The translations under genes were made by a program, and so were the position numbers. 64,000 nt of DNA from Ferrimicrobium sp. (lineage in GTDB: Bacteria > Actinomycetota > Acidimicrobiia > Acidimicrobiales > Acidimicrobiaceae). Below, in pieces: positions 51,514-61,170 of this stretch (position 1 is the first letter of the stretch; every line of letters begins with the position of its first letter). Below the pieces are notes generated by a model. That model did no database searches. It was given only the letters and a program-made list of their open reading frames with translations, and was not told the origin of the DNA. Location: NCBI GenBank assembly GCA_022690815.1, contig JALCZJ010000001.1, positions 89,492 to 153,491 on the forward strand. Direction: 5' to 3'.

Positions 51514-51876
51514 CTACTGGACGATGTGGATGCCGAGGTAGGCGAGGGTCGTCGCCGCGAAGATTGTCCCGATCATATTCGCCGCCCCCCAGGTGATGGA
51601 GCCCTCCGAGACGAGGGCGAGTGATTCGAAGGTGAGGGTGGAAAAGGTGGTGTAGGCGCCGATGAAACCGTCACCGATGGCAACGACAGCAGCCGTTGGC
51701 AAGACGTTACGCGTCGCCAACCCGACGACGATGCCAAGGGCCAGCGCGCCACTGAGGTTGATGGCCAGGGTGCCAACCGGGAAGTCAACGTTGAGCCGAC
51801 GCATGATCCCTCGATCAAGCACGTACCGGGTGATGGCGCCGAGTGCGCCAAAAATTGCGACGAGTAGCCAGTCCAT
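51514..51876 (-). CDS. crcB: Fluoride efflux channel CrcB/Fluc (first subunit)
   Basis: A 120-residue four-helix membrane protein. WLLVAIFGALGAITRYVLD, FPVGTLAINLSGALALGIV and GFIGAYTTFSTLTFE are the CrcB signatures, including the phenylalanine of the fluoride pore motif. ATG 51876 gives the family N-terminus. It starts five bases after the DUF190 gene ends; a second CrcB lies upstream, so a heterodimeric channel is likely. Confidence 0.93.
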   Translation of the reverse strand: MDWLLVAIFGALGAITRYVLDRGIMRRLNVDFPVGTLAINLSGALALGIVVGLATRNVLPTAAVVAIGDGFIGAYTTFSTLTFESLALVSEGSITWGAANMIGTIFAATTLAYLGIHIVQ

Positions 51877-51880
51877 TTCT

Positions 51881-52195
51881 CTAGCTGAGAGTTCCCATCG
51901 TCGCCGGGATCCGGAGGGTGTTGCCCTTAACGCCTGCATCGACGAGCGAAGCGACAAAGGCATCGAGCTTGGCAGGGGTGTCGACGACGGTGACTGCCAC
52001 GCCCTCGTCGTCGGTCATGGAGAGGAGCGTTTCACGGTGCAGATGGTGATGGATCCCGAAGCCTTCGATTGCCCGAAAGGCTGAGGCACCAGCGAGATTG
52101 GCCGTCAACGCCTCACGGATGATGTAGTCGACGGCTGGGTGATGATGAATGCGGTCAGACTCGTTTACAAAGATCACCAAAATTTCGTTCTCCAT
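51881..52195 (-). CDS. DUF190 family (PII-like) protein
   Basis: A 104-residue protein of the DUF190 family, with a ferredoxin-like fold related to PII signal proteins. It opens MENEILVIFVNESDRIHHHP and includes the conserved AVDYIIREALTANLAGASAF and EGFGIHHHLH. ATG 52195 is chosen. It is sandwiched between two crcB genes, a recurrent arrangement, which suggests a regulatory role in fluoride export. Confidence 0.85.
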   Translation of the reverse strand: MENEILVIFVNESDRIHHHPAVDYIIREALTANLAGASAFRAIEGFGIHHHLHRETLLSMTDDEGVAVTVVDTPAKLDAFVASLVDAGVKGNTLRIPATMGTLS

Positions 52196-52230
52196 TGCGC
52201 GCTTTCTCCCGTTCTCCCGTTTCCCGGTGG

Positions 52231-52641
52231 CTAGTTGGCCGGGGATTGGCGCATGCGATACCAGGTGCGACTCAAGAATCGACCAGCAAATGCAGCCGCT
52301 ACGCCTGCCCCAATGGTAGCACTTGCGTACCAAAGTGCGGAGTCAAAACCTCGCTGGACGATCGCCTGAGCGAGCGACACCGCCAGCGTTGACAGGGTCG
52401 TGAGGCCGCCACAGAAGCCGGTCGCGATGAGGAGGCGCAGTGTCGGCCCAGATCGAGGTGTGATGATCGGCAAGAGGGTGAGGGTGATGCCAATGATGAA
52501 AGTACCGACGATGTTGGCCACAAAGATTCCCATGGGAAAGCCGACGGTGCTGCCGAGGTGCAGCTCCAGCCAGTAGCGCAGGAGCGCCCCGAGGGCGCCG
52601 CCGATTGCGATAGGCGGGAATCGAATGAGGAGTGACCTCAT
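52231..52641 (-). CDS. crcB: Fluoride efflux channel CrcB/Fluc (second subunit)
   Basis: A 136-residue four-helix CrcB. It has IAIGGALGALLRYWLELH, FPMGIFVANIVGTFIIGI and ATGFCGGLTTLSTLAVS. Leu replaces the signature Phe in TTFST, so only one partner keeps the typical motif. The ATG overlaps the stop of the upstream PstS-like gene by four bases. Confidence 0.92.
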   Translation of the reverse strand: MRSLLIRFPPIAIGGALGALLRYWLELHLGSTVGFPMGIFVANIVGTFIIGITLTLLPIITPRSGPTLRLLIATGFCGGLTTLSTLAVSLAQAIVQRGFDSALWYASATIGAGVAAAFAGRFLSRTWYRMRQSPAN

Positions 52642-53618
52642 GAGGCGCCACTCGCCGTGCCCCCAGAATGACCGCTCACGGGATCATTGGTGTAGTGCTC
52701 GATGGTCAGCTGCGTTATCAGCGAGCGGAGTTTGACGAGTTCGCTCGTGCGGGTGGCTGAGGGAAGGTTTGCGTTCGCAACGAGCAGCTCCACAATGCGC
52801 ACCGCAGCTGCTTCCCGCCGAGGGTGAGCAGGATCGATGGTGACAACGGCGAGTTCGTTAGTCACGAGTGGGTACACGCTACTCGTGGGCAGGCTCGACT
52901 GACCACTGGAGCCTTCGATAGCCAGCGGACTGGATGGGGGGCTCAGGGTGAAGCTGACGCAGCCTGGGGTTGTGGTGCAATGAGGGGTCGTCGTTGCGCC
53001 AAAGTTGGAAGGCGGCACCGAGAGCTCATGATCGATGATGGCAGCGCGCTGACCTGATGCTGGTAGCGGGTTCACTGTGATAGGGAGATTGGGAAAGGTG
53101 ATGTGCGGGTTGGCCATCGCGATCAGCGTGTTGTCCCAGTTGGTGATGGAGCCCTCGAGAATGCCGATGAGTATGGCACTGGTGAGCGTCACCGGCGCAA
53201 GTTTGCCTAGGTCGGCAGCGACATAGAGGGTGCTTGTGCCAATGGGTATGCGCTCGACGCCGCCGAGCTGTGCAAGCAGTGTTTGACCGGGGTTGACCGA
53301 GAAGAGTCGAAGGTTGACCTGATCGGTGAGGCTCGCCGGATCCATCCCAATGGGGGTTTGGGGGACGATCGTGATCCGTAGGTGGGGATACGTTTGCGTG
53401 AGGCTAGCAATGTCATTGCGAACAGTGGATTCCAACGGTGCTGAGACCAAGGCTTTGATGGCAACGCCATTGAGTGACACTGGATGCAGCGATGAGGTGG
53501 TTTGGTCTTTCGTCGCTGGCGGGCTCGTGGTGCTAGTGGTGGCGCCACAGGCCGCCAGCAAGATGGTTGTCGCCATCACGAGCGGCCCCAGAACAAATCG
53601 TCTGCGATGGGTCGGCAC
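52638..53618 (-). CDS. PstS-like anion-binding lipoprotein
   Basis: A 326-residue exported lipoprotein with lipobox LLAAC (Cys24). A periplasmic-binding fold of the phosphate-binding type is recognisable by ILEGSITNWDNTLIAMANP, FPNLPITVNPLPASGQ and later AVRIVELLV. Many PstS phosphate ligands are not obvious and no pstCAB genes are near. The GTG start follows GGAGGA. It overlaps the crcB gene, suggesting a function joined to fluoride or another anion, not yet known. Confidence 0.75.
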   Translation of the reverse strand: MPTHRRRFVLGPLVMATTILLAACGATTSTTSPPATKDQTTSSLHPVSLNGVAIKALVSAPLESTVRNDIASLTQTYPHLRITIVPQTPIGMDPASLTDQVNLRLFSVNPGQTLLAQLGGVERIPIGTSTLYVAADLGKLAPVTLTSAILIGILEGSITNWDNTLIAMANPHITFPNLPITVNPLPASGQRAAIIDHELSVPPSNFGATTTPHCTTTPGCVSFTLSPPSSPLAIEGSSGQSSLPTSSVYPLVTNELAVVTIDPAHPRREAAAVRIVELLVANANLPSATRTSELVKLRSLITQLTIEHYTNDPVSGHSGGTASGAS

Positions 53619-53984
53619 GTGGATCCTCCATAGATGCTGGGGCTACTAGACTTAGTGATTCTAACCTTTGAGCTTCGGGTGCGAGTCCGGGTGATGAGTG
53701 TGCTGATCGGGTCGCTGGTGACTGTTGTGTCGAAGTGTTGGCATGGCAGTCGCCTATGGTTGCTTGTTATCTCTTGTCCGTTCAATATTTGTCGTGGTAT
53801 CGGGCTTGTCGCGGGTTACGATGGGTGCAAGAGCAACCATCGGTAGACCGCAGGGCCCGCAACTTGCGATGACAGGGCTGTCGGTGACATTTGCGGTACG
53901 GTGGCGAGTGGGCAGTGCATCGCACACATCGCTTGGTCGGTGGCGATTGCTTGGTTGATATTCGTCGGTCGATAGGAGGAAATT
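53619..53984. other. Divergent intergenic region, PstS-like gene / guaB3
   Basis: A 366-base gap holding the two divergent promoters. No gene and no fluoride riboswitch consensus could be recognised by eye. A strong AGGAGG lies just before guaB3. Confidence 0.5.
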
Positions 53985-55148
53985 GTGGCTGAGATCGAAA
54001 TTGGAATTGGTAAGTCTGGTCGACGAGCCTACGGCTTTGATGATATCGCGATCGTGCCATCTCGCAGGACCCGGGATCCCGAGGATGTCGATATCTCTTG
54101 GGAAATCGATGCATTTCGGTTCGAACTACCGTTCCTGGCCTCTGCCATGGACGGCGTGGTGTCGCCGACCACGGCGATCGAGATCGGTCGCCTTGGTGGA
54201 TTGGGAGTCCTCAATCTAGAAGGGCTCTGGACCCGATACGAAGATCCCGACCCTATCTTCTCTGAGATCGCCTCGCTGCCAGCCGAAAAGGCAACGGCCC
54301 GGATGCAAGAGGTCTATCAGGAGCCGGTAAAGGAGTCGTTGGTAACAGAGCGGATTCGACAAATCAAGGCTGCTGGTGTCGTGGTGGCGGCATCGGTAAC
54401 GCCGCAGCGAACGCAGCCGTTGTTGAAGGCGATTCTCGCTGGCGAGCTGGATATTCTGGTCATTCAGGGAACCGTTGTCTCGGCCGAACATGTCTCCAAG
54501 TCCGACGAACCGCTCAACCTGAAGAAGTTCATCCGTGAACTCGAAATCCCTGTGATCGTCGGTGGTTGCGCCTCCTACCAGGCGGCGTTGCATCTCATGC
54601 GTACCGGTGCCGTAGGCGTGCTCGTGGGTGTTGGCCCAGGTAATGCCTGCACCACCCGTGCGGTGTTGGGTCTTGGCGTTCCCCAAGCGACGGCTATCGC
54701 CGATGCGGCAGCAGCCAGAATGCGTCACTTGGATGAGACTGGCGTCTATGTCCATGTCATCGCCGATGGCGGCATGTCCAAAGGAGGTGATGTGTCCAAG
54801 GCGATCGCCGTTGGAGCTGATGCCGTCATGATGGGCTCACCACTCGCGGCGGCCTATGAGGCTCCGGGCCGTGGCTTCCATTGGGGGATGGCTACCTTTC
54901 ACCCAACGTTGCCTCGTGGCACGAGGGTGCGTACCGAGACGCGAGGGTCGCTTAAGGAGATTCTCGTTGGCCCAGCTCACGAGAATGACGGTCGTATGAA
55001 CCTCTTTGGTGCACTGCGTACGTCGATGGCGACCTGCGGGTATGAGACCATCAAGGAGTTTCAGAAGGCCGAGGTCATGGTGGCTCCGGCACTGCAAACC
55101 GAGGGCAAGGCGCTCCAACAAGCCCAGCATGTTGGCATGGGTCACTAG
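53985..55148 (+). CDS. guaB3: GuaB3-family IMP dehydrogenase-related protein
   Basis: A 387-residue TIM-barrel protein of the IMPDH/GMPR superfamily, lacking the CBS domains of GuaB. The catalytic loop [20 protein letters not shown] holds the cysteine, and [20 protein letters not shown] is the phosphate site. The start GTG follows AGGAGG. It precedes guaA directly (one-base overlap), as in many Actinobacteria. It may act in GMP synthesis or salvage. Confidence 0.9.
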   Translation: MAEIEIGIGKSGRRAYGFDDIAIVPSRRTRDPEDVDISWEIDAFRFELPFLASAMDGVVSPTTAIEIGRLGGLGVLNLEGLWTRYEDPDPIFSEIASLPAEKATARMQEVYQEPVKESLVTERIRQIKAAGVVVAASVTPQRTQPLLKAILAGELDILVIQGTVVSAEHVSKSDEPLNLKKFIRELEIPVIVGGCASYQAALHLMRTGAVGVLVGVGPGNACTTRAVLGLGVPQATAIADAAAARMRHLDETGVYVHVIADGGMSKGGDVSKAIAVGADAVMMGSPLAAAYEAPGRGFHWGMATFHPTLPRGTRVRTETRGSLKEILVGPAHENDGRMNLFGALRTSMATCGYETIKEFQKAEVMVAPALQTEGKALQQAQHVGMGH

Positions 55149-56695
55149 TGCAGAGTTCGCGCGAAGCTCCGGTCATCGTGATCGATTTTGGTGCGCAGTA
55201 TGCGCAGCTGATCGCCCGGCGTGTTCGCGAACTCCACGTCTATTCTGAAATCGTAGGGTACACCGTCACCGCCGACGAGCTTCGCCGTCGAGGTGCGCGG
55301 GCCATCATCCTCTCTGGCGGACCAAAGTCGGTCTATGTCGAGGGGGCCCCTACGATCGATCCGGCGATCTTTGCGATGGGGTTGCCGATTTTGGGTATTT
55401 GTTATGGGGCTCAGCTGATGGCGCGTACCCTTGGGGGACACGTTGAACGCACGAACGCCGGTGAATATGGTCGAACGACGATCATCCGGTCCTCGGGAGA
55501 CGGAGACCTGTTGGCGGACCTGCCAGCGGCGTTTGCCTCCTGGATGAGTCACCAGGATACGATTATGGCGCCACCAAGCGGTGCGGTCGTCACCTCGACG
55601 ACCGAGCAGTCGGTGGTTGCGAGCTTTGAGGACGTTGTCAACAACCGTTTTGGGGTCCAGTTCCACCCCGAGGTCTCTCATGGTGAGTATGGTCGGGAGG
55701 TACTGCACAACTTTTTGTTCCGAGCCGCGGGGCTCGAGCCGAAATGGACGAACTTCTCGATCATTGAGGAGTCGATCGCTCAGATTCGGGCACAGGTAGG
55801 CGATCACAACGTCCTGTGCGCACTCTCTGGTGGTGTCGACTCCACCGTGGCTGCCATTTTGACCCATGAGGCGGTTGGTGGCCAGCTGACGTGTGTCTTT
55901 GTGGATACCGGATTGTTGCGTGAGGGAGAAAGTGACCAGGTGGTCGCGCTGTTCTCGTCCCAGTTTCATATCAAGCTGGTGGTCGTGGATGCGGCCAAGC
56001 AGTTTCTCTCTTCACTCGAGGGCGTCCTCGATCCCGAGACCAAACGCAAGACGATCGGCAACCTTTTCATCCGGACCTTTGAAGAGGCCGCTCGCGAAAT
56101 CGACGCCGGTGGGTTCCTCGTGCAGGGAACGCTGTATCCGGACGTCATCGAGTCGGGTAGTGGTTCCGCGGCGCTGATCAAGAGCCATCACAATGTTGGA
56201 GGGCTGCCGGAGGATATGTCCTTCGCACTTGTCGAGCCACTCCGTTTTCTCTTCAAGGACGAGGTGCGAGCGATCGGTGTTGAGCTGGGTGTCCCGGAGG
56301 ATGTGGTGTGGCGTCAGCCATTCCCAGGCCCTGGGCTCGCCGTGCGCATCGTCGGGGAGGTTACCGAAGAAGCCGTCGCTCGAGTGCGCCACGCTGACCG
56401 GATTGTACGTGAAGAGGTCGTGCGTGCGGGCCTTGCCCGCTCGCTGTGGCAATACTTCGCGGTTCTTGCCCCCTCGCTCCGAAGTGTTGGGGTCTCTGGT
56501 GACGAGCGCACCTACGACGCGCCGATCATCGTTCGTTGCGTTGAATCCGATGATGCGATGACGGCCGATTGGGCACGTATGCCCCACGAAGTGCTCGATG
56601 TGATTGCCCACCGCATTGTCGGTGAGGTTGATGGCGTCAATCGTGTCGTCTACGACATCACCTCGAAGCCACCAGGAACGATTGAATGGGAGTGA
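55148..56695 (+). CDS. guaA: GMP synthase (glutamine-hydrolysing)
   Basis: A 515-residue enzyme that aminates XMP. The class I amidotransferase domain has [11 protein letters not shown] (Cys nucleophile) and [11 protein letters not shown] (His). The ATP-pyrophosphatase loop is [14 protein letters not shown], and the C-terminal dimerisation domain ends [14 protein letters not shown]. The GTG start overlaps guaB3. Confidence 0.97.
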   Translation: MQSSREAPVIVIDFGAQYAQLIARRVRELHVYSEIVGYTVTADELRRRGARAIILSGGPKSVYVEGAPTIDPAIFAMGLPILGICYGAQLMARTLGGHVERTNAGEYGRTTIIRSSGDGDLLADLPAAFASWMSHQDTIMAPPSGAVVTSTTEQSVVASFEDVVNNRFGVQFHPEVSHGEYGREVLHNFLFRAAGLEPKWTNFSIIEESIAQIRAQVGDHNVLCALSGGVDSTVAAILTHEAVGGQLTCVFVDTGLLREGESDQVVALFSSQFHIKLVVVDAAKQFLSSLEGVLDPETKRKTIGNLFIRTFEEAAREIDAGGFLVQGTLYPDVIESGSGSAALIKSHHNVGGLPEDMSFALVEPLRFLFKDEVRAIGVELGVPEDVVWRQPFPGPGLAVRIVGEVTEEAVARVRHADRIVREEVVRAGLARSLWQYFAVLAPSLRSVGVSGDERTYDAPIIVRCVESDDAMTADWARMPHEVLDVIAHRIVGEVDGVNRVVYDITSKPPGTIEWE

Positions 56696-56699
56696 GCGG

Positions 56700-58841
56700 G
56701 TGCCAACCTCTGGTCCACAGATCTTGGAGGGTCTTAACGAGCGCCAGATAGAGGCGGTCTCGACCATGGATGGTCCGGTTCTTGTGGTCGCTGGTGCTGG
56801 CTCCGGTAAGACCCGGGTGCTGACGCGTAGGATCGCATACCTGCTCGATCAGGGTATTTCACCGAACGAAATCCTGGCCATCACCTTCACGAACAAGGCC
56901 GCCCGAGAGATGGTAGAGCGTGTTCACGACCTTGTTGGCCCAGAGGAATCACAGTCGTTGTGGATCTCCACCTTCCATTCGGCCTGCAGTCGAATCCTGC
57001 GTTTTCATCCTGAACTCGGGAGGCTGCGATCAGGTTTTACAATCTATGATGCCGACGATTCCCGGCGTCTCATCGAGCGAACCATCCGTTCGCTTGAGTT
57101 CGACACCAAACGCTTCCCTGCTCGTGCAGTGCTGGCGCGCATCTCCAGCGCCAAGGCCGATCTCAAGACGCCACAGGAGATGGCCATCGAGGTTCATGGT
57201 GCCTACGATCGGCTGGTGGCTACCGTCTACGAAGCCTACGAGTCGGCCCTGATCGCCAACAACGCCGTCGATTTCGACAATCTTGTCAACTCGGTGGTCT
57301 TTGGCCTGCGCGACAACCCTGGGGTGCGCGAGTACTACCAGCGGCGGCTGCGCTATCTCCTGGTCGACGAGTATCAAGACACGAATCGTGCCCAGAACGA
57401 ACTGATTGGGCTCTTGGCCGAGCCGGAGAACAACATCTTCGTCGTCGGCGACTCCGACCAGTCGATCTACGGTTTTCGCGGTGCGGACCTCAGCAACATC
57501 ATTGGGTTCTCAGAACGCCTCCCGTCAGCACAGACGATCGCCCTCGAGCAGAACTATCGCTCCACCAACGGGATCCTCGAGCTTGCCAACACCCTGATCA
57601 CGCAGAACGCCTTTCGCCACGACAAGACATTGTGGTCTGAACTCGGCCAAGGTGCGTTGCCAGTGTACTTTCGTGCCGACGACGATCGAGGCGAGGCCGA
57701 GTTTGTCGTGACTCAGCTGTTCTCATTGCTCGCTGAGGGTTATAGCTTGCGAGATGTGGCGGTGATCTACCGAACCAATGCCCAGAGTCGTGTGCTTGAG
57801 GAGGAGCTGTCCAAGGCGGGCATTCCCTATCGCGTCGTCGGTGGTGTCCGATTCTATGATCGACGGGAAATCCGTGATATCTTGGCCTACCTGCGTATTC
57901 TTGTGAATCCAGATGATGATGTTGCTCTTGCCCGCATCATCAATACCCCGCATCGAGGGATTGGGGCAGGCACCCAGGAGCAGCTGCAGATGGCTGCTAG
58001 AGCCCGGAACGTCTCGATGATGCACGCCTTGGAGCTGTTCTCAGCCGAAGAACTCGGTCTATCTCCTAGGGCGGCCAAGGCGCTTTTGCACTTCACCGAG
58101 CTCATTAGGCGACTCCGAAGCCTGGTGATCGAACAGGCCCAGGCTCCTGCCATTTTGGATCAGGTGATCCTCGATACCGAGTACCTGGAGATGATCAACG
58201 AGGATGATCCATTGACGGCTGAGGGCCGTCTCGAAAATCTTGCGGAACTGCGTCGTGTGGCTAGTGAGGCCGACTCCCTTGAGGCGTTCCTCGAACAGAC
58301 GGCACTCTTTAGCGCCATCGACGCCGAACTCGATCAGTCGAGCATGACGCTCATGACGGTGCACATGGCCAAGGGCCTTGAGTTCCCAGCGGTGTTCGTG
58401 GTCGGGCTCGAAGACGGGATCTTCCCTCACATGCGATCGCTCACGACACCCTCGCAAATCGAAGAGGAGCGTCGGTTGCTCTATGTGGCCGTCACGCGTG
58501 CCAAGATGCGGCTCTTCCTCTCCTCGGCTCGACACAGGAGCTTTCAGGGAAAGGTTAACTATAATCCGGAGAGCCGGTTTGTCGCAGAACTTCCTGAGGG
58601 AGTATTCGTGAAACTACAGGATGCGAGTGCTGGTGCGCCAACACCGGCTCGTCGTGCTCAGCCCAGCGTTCCCGAGCCTCCTCCTTACCGAGTTGGCGAC
58701 CGGGTCTTTCATGCGCGCTATGGCGAGGGTGAGGTGCGCGCAATTCGCGAGCGGTCCGTCGACCGTGAAGTGGTGGTGTATTTTGATGCCGCGGGTGAAC
58801 GTGTCTTTTTTGGTTCGATGGCCAAGCTTAAACTCGTGTAG
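56700..58841 (+). CDS. pcrA: ATP-dependent DNA helicase PcrA/UvrD
   Basis: A 713-residue superfamily 1A helicase. LNERQIEAV and Walker A AGAGSGKTRVLTRR open it, with DEYQDTNRAQNELI as Walker B, and the later motifs QNYRSTNGILE and TLMTVHMAKGLEFPAVFVVG. The C-terminal tudor-like RNAP-binding segment YRVGDRVFHARYGEGEVRAI is present. The GTG start lies four bases after guaA. Confidence 0.95.
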   Translation: MPTSGPQILEGLNERQIEAVSTMDGPVLVVAGAGSGKTRVLTRRIAYLLDQGISPNEILAITFTNKAAREMVERVHDLVGPEESQSLWISTFHSACSRILRFHPELGRLRSGFTIYDADDSRRLIERTIRSLEFDTKRFPARAVLARISSAKADLKTPQEMAIEVHGAYDRLVATVYEAYESALIANNAVDFDNLVNSVVFGLRDNPGVREYYQRRLRYLLVDEYQDTNRAQNELIGLLAEPENNIFVVGDSDQSIYGFRGADLSNIIGFSERLPSAQTIALEQNYRSTNGILELANTLITQNAFRHDKTLWSELGQGALPVYFRADDDRGEAEFVVTQLFSLLAEGYSLRDVAVIYRTNAQSRVLEEELSKAGIPYRVVGGVRFYDRREIRDILAYLRILVNPDDDVALARIINTPHRGIGAGTQEQLQMAARARNVSMMHALELFSAEELGLSPRAAKALLHFTELIRRLRSLVIEQAQAPAILDQVILDTEYLEMINEDDPLTAEGRLENLAELRRVASEADSLEAFLEQTALFSAIDAELDQSSMTLMTVHMAKGLEFPAVFVVGLEDGIFPHMRSLTTPSQIEEERRLLYVAVTRAKMRLFLSSARHRSFQGKVNYNPESRFVAELPEGVFVKLQDASAGAPTPARRAQPSVPEPPPYRVGDRVFHARYGEGEVRAIRERSVDREVVVYFDAAGERVFFGSMAKLKLV

Positions 58842-59150
58842 GCACACGTCATGCCGTGCTGTAGCTAGCGCGAGTCGCGACAGCGGCGATGTGGTTCGGC
58901 CATGGTTATGCCCCGCCATGTGGGCGCAAACGACTTGTCTCGTTGGGTTCTGTGGTTGATTGTGGGCCGTTCAGTCCCAAAGGGTGTCCTGCCTCGGTTG
59001 GCCTTCCCATCGCAGCGACCTTGCGATGATCGATTACGTGGCGATTCGGTGTCTGGGTTCCTGTCACTATCGTCGATAAGCGTGTCAGGCGTCTCACCAG
59101 CGCACGTAAGTCCTCTACGGGTGTGGGGGTCCAACGGGCCCCTTGGAACG
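58842..59150. other. Intergenic region pcrA / DUF885 gene
   Basis: A 309-base gap between converging genes. No gene or clear terminator was seen; the open frame running 58902-59396 on the plus strand is mostly antisense to the DUF885 gene. Confidence 0.5.
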
Positions 59151-60824
59151 CTAGTATTCCTCGGTGGACACAAGGGCCTTTGCGAGCTGGTCAAGGCCGA
59201 CGAAGCCCAACGAGAGCGCACGGTGGTGGAAGCGCTTGAGTTTAAAGGACGAGCCTTCCTTGTGTCGTACCTGCTCGCGAATGGTGAGCCATGCGCGTTG
59301 CCCAAGCTTGTAGCTGGTGGCCTGCGCCGGCCAACCGAGATAGCGATCGATCTCGGAGATGGCGAATCCGCGATCCAGCCCCGCCATAGCTTGTAGGAAG
59401 TCGACCGACGATTCGCGTGTCCAGCGGCTAGGGGCCTCAGGGATTGTGTTGTCGGGGACGTCGAAGCCGTTATGGAGTCCAATGTCAATCACCACTCTTG
59501 CCGCCCGGAATGCCTGTGATGCGAGCATGCCGAGGCGGTACGCGGGTTCTTCAAAGAACCCAAGTTCATCCATGAGCTGCTCGGCGTAGAGCGCCCATCC
59601 CTCGATGTGACCGGAGTTGCCGCCCAGGGTGCGTTGGAACGCGTTGAGCCGGTCGCCAAGCCAGGTGGTGTAGCCGATCTGGAGATGATGCCCAGGGACT
59701 CCTTCATGGAAGACGGTCGTCAGCTCATGCCACAGCGGGAACTCCGTGCGGCCTTGGGTCGGATACCAGGTTCTCCCTGGCCGAGAAAGATCGGCCGAGG
59801 GAGGGGTGTAATACATCGCGGCTGCACCTCCTGGAGGAGCCAACATGGCCTCGACGTAGACGATCTCTTGAGGGATGTCGAAGTGGACTCCATTGAGTGC
59901 CGCCACCGATCCGTCGAGCACCTGCTGGTTCCACAGATGGAAGGCATCGGCCCCTCGGATCACCATGGATGGTTCGGTGTCGAGGTGGGCGATGGTGGCC
60001 CTAAGACCAGCAGCAGGGAGAATCTTGTCGGCTTCGACCTCCATCTCGTTGCGAATCCGTCGCAGCTCCTCGAAGCCCCATTGATAGGATTCACCAGGAT
60101 CAAAGGTTGCTCCGTTGAAGAGTTGGCAGTATCGTCGCCATCGATCTGTACCGACGCCATCGGTGTTTTGGGTCTTGGGAAGATACTCCTGCTCGAGGAA
60201 GTCTGCCAGATCGAGATAGGCGACGCTCGCTGCCTGGCAGGCCACCTCAAGACCGGATTGGCTCTTGGGATGATCGCGACGCCAGGCGGCCAGTAACTCC
60301 TCAAAGTAGGATGGACCTCCCTGGGTTCCAGTCTGTCTGGCAAGACGGGCGGCTTCGAGAGCCTGACGCTGGGGGGCGATCCTACGGTGGGCAAGGCCGT
60401 GGCGCAAGGTTTGCTTGTAGCCTTCGAGTGCCGCCGGAACTCTTGTGAGGCGCGCTGCGATTGTCTCCCAGTCCTCATCGCTGTTGCGTGGCATAAGATC
60501 GATGGCCTGTTTGATCTGGTGCTGTGGTGAGTGGATGACGTTGATCTCTTCCATCCATTCGTCGGCATCAAAGAGGGCGAGCTTGGTGGCGAGTCGCTCC
60601 ATCATCAGCTCCTTGCCAATTACCTCATCCTCGGCGGCCTCGGTTCCACGCACCGCTGCCAACGTCGTGCGGTTGAGGTCGGCAACGGCGTTGATGCCAT
60701 CCGGCGAGAAATCCGGCAGCGCCGCGGGATCATCGGGCGTCCCAAGTTGCGTAGCAAGAACCGGGTCAAGCTTGGTCAACTGGGCAAGATAATTCGACGC
60801 GAGCTCGTTGATCGACAACGCCAC
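59151..60824 (-). CDS. DUF885 family putative zinc metallopeptidase
   Basis: A 557-residue helical protein of the DUF885 family. The zincin-like motif FHEGVPGHHLQIGY contains HExxxxHH, and a downstream EGWALYAEQL holds the expected glutamate. GTG 60824 is chosen because AAGGAGG lies five bases upstream. No signal peptide is seen, so it is probably cytoplasmic. The substrate is unknown. Confidence 0.88.
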   Translation of the reverse strand: MALSINELASNYLAQLTKLDPVLATQLGTPDDPAALPDFSPDGINAVADLNRTTLAAVRGTEAAEDEVIGKELMMERLATKLALFDADEWMEEINVIHSPQHQIKQAIDLMPRNSDEDWETIAARLTRVPAALEGYKQTLRHGLAHRRIAPQRQALEAARLARQTGTQGGPSYFEELLAAWRRDHPKSQSGLEVACQAASVAYLDLADFLEQEYLPKTQNTDGVGTDRWRRYCQLFNGATFDPGESYQWGFEELRRIRNEMEVEADKILPAAGLRATIAHLDTEPSMVIRGADAFHLWNQQVLDGSVAALNGVHFDIPQEIVYVEAMLAPPGGAAAMYYTPPSADLSRPGRTWYPTQGRTEFPLWHELTTVFHEGVPGHHLQIGYTTWLGDRLNAFQRTLGGNSGHIEGWALYAEQLMDELGFFEEPAYRLGMLASQAFRAARVVIDIGLHNGFDVPDNTIPEAPSRWTRESSVDFLQAMAGLDRGFAISEIDRYLGWPAQATSYKLGQRAWLTIREQVRHKEGSSFKLKRFHHRALSLGFVGLDQLAKALVSTEEY

Positions 60825-60930
60825 GAGAACCTCCTTGGCAATAGGACTAGCGTAGTGGAGTCCAGGCAATGGAGGGTCCGGGTTGCGATGGCCACTCGGG
60901 TTAAAAATTAGCGAACCTGTCCCAACTTGG

Positions 60931-61003
60931 AGCCGGTGGTCGGGCTCGAACCGACGACCTGACGATTACAAATCGCCTGCGCTACCAGCTGCGCCACACC
61001 GGC
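60931..61003 (-). tRNA. tRNA-Thr (TGT)
   Basis: On the minus strand, acceptor GCCGGTG pairs with CACCGGC, and the anticodon loop TTTGTAA gives TGT. CCA is encoded (60928-60930). It complements the GGT threonine tRNA at the left edge. Confidence 0.95.
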
Positions 61004-61170
61004 TGATCTGAACTAGAGCCTATAAGTTCCCTCGGGCCTCTCAGGCGTTGTCGGGACGACCTTCTTCTCGATCGATTGTTAACCTGGCGGTTGCCTGTGT
61101 GACAACTTGGGAGCTTATCGTGGACCTGTTGTGGCTAGGACTGGAGCGGGGCGAGAGAGGATGGCGGTAG

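Noticed and set aside
53619..53984. Possible fluoride riboswitch ahead of the crcB operon
   Set aside because: The conserved crcB-motif blocks were not found on the minus strand by eye; a covariance search would be needed to be certain.
58902..59396. 164-codon plus-strand frame between pcrA and the DUF885 gene
   Set aside because: Half of it is antisense to the clearly coding DUF885 gene and the rest shows no family motif.
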